A stretch of 6,969 bases of DNA. It comes from an uncultured Lachnospiraceae bacterium (GTDB lineage Bacteria; Bacillota; Clostridia; Lachnospirales; Lachnospiraceae). Below the pieces are notes generated by a model. The model worked only from the letters and a program-made list of their open reading frames with translations, was not told the DNA's origin and searched no databases. Below, one piece after another: positions 5,751 through 6,969 of this stretch. The stretch is taken from contig CACZQU010000133.1 of assembly GCA_902783305.1 (NCBI GenBank), forward strand, positions 1 through 6,969. Reading direction: 5' to 3'. Within the stretch, counting starts at the first letter, position 1, and every line of letters starts with the position of its first letter. A program made the position numbers and the translations under genes.

Positions 5751-6695
5751 TTATACTTCAGCTTCCCCCATATAATTTGCTTCCTTTGGCATATAGTGCA
5801 TTCTTACGTTTATCCCCTGGCGGTAGCTGCCGAAATCCTTCCCGTACAAGGCCAGTCCTCCCTTATGGCCGGTTTCGCTGTGGGTGGTCATGCGGAACAC
5901 GAGCTCGCTGCCCCCGATCTGATCCAGTCCGTCGTTATTGCTGAAGGCGTGGATCTGTTTTCCGTCAAGAAAAACACCTGTATGATTGAGAACCAGCATT
6001 TTCAGGAAGCCGTGCTGCATCTGGCGGCCTGTCCACCAGGAGGGAGTGTAGATTCCCCGCGAGAAAGCGGAAGGGGAGAAGGTGACCCAGTTTCCCAGAT
6101 CCCGTCCGTTCAGGGTAAAATGAATATCGCCCTGCTGCTCCGGTTCGGCTCCCCAGAGAGAAGAGGACAGCTCGAGGCTGAGCGTCAGCTGTACCAGAAA
6201 ATGTCCCTCAGGGATCTGGTTGGGAATCCGGTATTCAATCCACCCGTCTATGAACCACAACAGCTGAACGTCCTGTCCCCGGATCCTGGTAAATCCGGAG
6301 GGCTGATCCATAAGCAGATACCTGTCCCGGGAAGCTGCGCCGCAGGGGGGTAAGGCGCGGCAGTCTGAAAAGTCTCCGATGGCCAGAGAGGATTCGACTA
6401 TTCTCGCGGCAATTTCCTTATCGGTACCCCCTATATCCAGAAAAAACTGATTGATGGCCAGAGAACAGATCTTTGCCCCGGAATTTCCGTTCCTTTCCAC
6501 CTGAATTACCCCCAGAGACTGAAGCTTCTGGATATGGGGAGTGAGGGCAGCAGGGGAGAGATCGAGCGAAGCACCCAGCTCTCCCAGCGTCATTTTTCTG
6601 TTTCCGGCCAGCATTTTCACTATACCCAGGCGCACCGGGGATCCGAGAGCTTTATAGAGCTCGAGTCCGTCACGGAGACGATGGATCTGAATCAT
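5751..6695 (-). CDS. ArsR-type winged-helix regulator with large C-terminal beta-rich domain
   Basis: This 314-residue protein is about three times the length of ordinary ArsR regulators. Residues about 8-85 are an ArsR-type winged helix: LYKALGSPVRLGIVKML (13-29), then MTLGELGASLDL (35-46) and the recognition helix SPAALTPHIQKLQSLG (47-62). The ELCVC-type metal site is absent. Residues about 105-305 are predicted beta-rich, with the blocks DCRALPPCG (111-119), LLWFIDGWIEYRIPN (145-159), DIHFTLNGRDLGNW (190-203), TPSWW (217-221) and GGLALYGKDFGSY (279-291). I recall related clostridial and Paenibacillus proteins annotated only as ArsR-family or predicted regulators, often near arabinosidases. 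A sugar-binding role for the beta domain is inference. The start overlaps the end of an upstream paralogue by 26 bp, with GGAGGTG (complement of 6705-6711) inside that gene, so the two are probably translationally coupled. Likely target: the GH43 gene downstream. Confidence 0.8.
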   Translation of the reverse strand: MIQIHRLRDGLELYKALGSPVRLGIVKMLAGNRKMTLGELGASLDLSPAALTPHIQKLQSLGVIQVERNGNSGAKICSLAINQFFLDIGGTDKEIAARIVESSLAIGDFSDCRALPPCGAASRDRYLLMDQPSGFTRIRGQDVQLLWFIDGWIEYRIPNQIPEGHFLVQLTLSLELSSSLWGAEPEQQGDIHFTLNGRDLGNWVTFSPSAFSRGIYTPSWWTGRQMQHGFLKMLVLNHTGVFLDGKQIHAFSNNDGLDQIGGSELVFRMTTHSETGHKGGLALYGKDFGSYRQGINVRMHYMPKEANYMGEAEV

Positions 6696-6969
6696 TTCCG
6701 TCTACACCTCCGTTTCCATTCATGCTGTCGTAATAGATATGAAATTCAATGTCCTGGTTATAATTTCCGAAATCTCTGCCAAAGATCGTCAGTCCGCCGA
6801 TATGATGCGCCGTCTCCGGTACGCCGATCCGGAAAAAGATGGGAGAGCGGGAGCTGAGGCGAAGCTGCCCGATCGTGACATCGGAGATACGGTCCTCATC
6901 CAGGTAGGTTCCCTTCCCGGAAACGGTGAGAGTTTTCATCAGCCCATACTGGTTCCAGTTGGAGAACCA
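6670..6969 (-). CDS. C-terminal part of a paralogous ArsR/beta-domain regulator (cut by window edge)
   Basis: The last 99 codons of a gene are visible; the frame is open to the window edge, so the start and the winged helix lie outside. The piece aligns with the C-terminus of the downstream regulator: WFSNWNQYGLMKTLTV matches WWTGRQMQHGFLKMLVL, and GGLTIFGRDFGNYNQDI matches GGLALYGKDFGSYRQGI. It ends in a low-complexity Asn/Gly/Asp/Ser tail. An internal Met would give an 89-residue protein, but homology continues upstream of it, so that start is wrong. The stop lies inside the next gene (26-bp overlap). That the missing part is an ArsR-type helix is inferred from the paralogue. Confidence 0.8.
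   Translation of the reverse strand, partial: WFSNWNQYGLMKTLTVSGKGTYLDEDRISDVTIGQLRLSSRSPIFFRIGVPETAHHIGGLTIFGRDFGNYNQDIEFHIYYDSMNGNGGVDGNDSDPSSP

Noticed and set aside
5712..6353. A 213-codon plus-strand frame antisense to the ArsR-type regulator
   Set aside because: No recognisable protein and no ribosome binding site; the opposite strand carries a clear winged-helix protein with a paralogue next door.

Overview
The window looks like a chromosomal piece of a gut-type anaerobic Firmicute, most likely a Lachnospiraceae/Clostridia member. This is an inference. It rests on moderately GC-rich coding DNA, strong AAGGAGG-type ribosome binding sites, sigma-A style promoters, and the gene mix: a secreted flavin reductase of the fumarate-reductase type, a MepA-like MATE pump, a CsoR-family metal sensor and an arabinan-degrading GH43 enzyme. 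I see no phage, insertion sequence, tRNA, rRNA or CRISPR signal.

Layout. Positions 1-357 are non-coding as far as I can tell. They hold a near-consensus promoter (137-165) and a leader of about 185 nt with small hairpins. Positions 358-2250 (+) encode an exported reductase with a covalent-FMN type domain followed by an FAD/fumarate-reductase domain. A 13-bp-stem bidirectional terminator (2371-2405) separates it from a convergent MATE efflux pump (2449-3801, -). Positions 3802-4165 form a divergent control region, with a promoter for the pump on one strand and one for a small CsoR-family repressor (4166-4471, +) on the other. The repressor gene runs tail-to-tail, with a 27-bp gap and no visible terminator, into a GH43 alpha-L-arabinofuranosidase (4499-5461, -). 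Upstream of GH43 on the same strand are a 289-bp palindrome-rich spacer and then two tandem, overlapping genes: an ArsR-type regulator with a large C-terminal beta-rich domain (5751-6695, -) and the 3' end of a paralogue of it (6670-6969, -, cut by the window edge).

How the parts may work together. The right-hand block (two paralogous regulators plus GH43) reads as a small arabinan/arabinoxylan-oligosaccharide utilisation locus. The regulators would be one-component sensors, with a winged helix fused to a possible sugar-binding domain. The left-hand reductase is probably an envelope or extracellular terminal reductase for fumarate or a related enoate. It would need an ApbE-type flavin transferase and an electron donor that are not in the window. 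The CsoR-like protein carries an H-C-H-C residue set (H16, C48, H73, C77) resembling nickel sensor InrS rather than plain copper sensor CsoR. It has no metal transporter next to it here.

Most interesting: the tandem ArsR/beta-domain regulators, the orphan H-C-H-C metal sensor with a palindrome over its -35 region, and a plus-strand terminator structure placed just upstream of the minus-strand GH43 gene.
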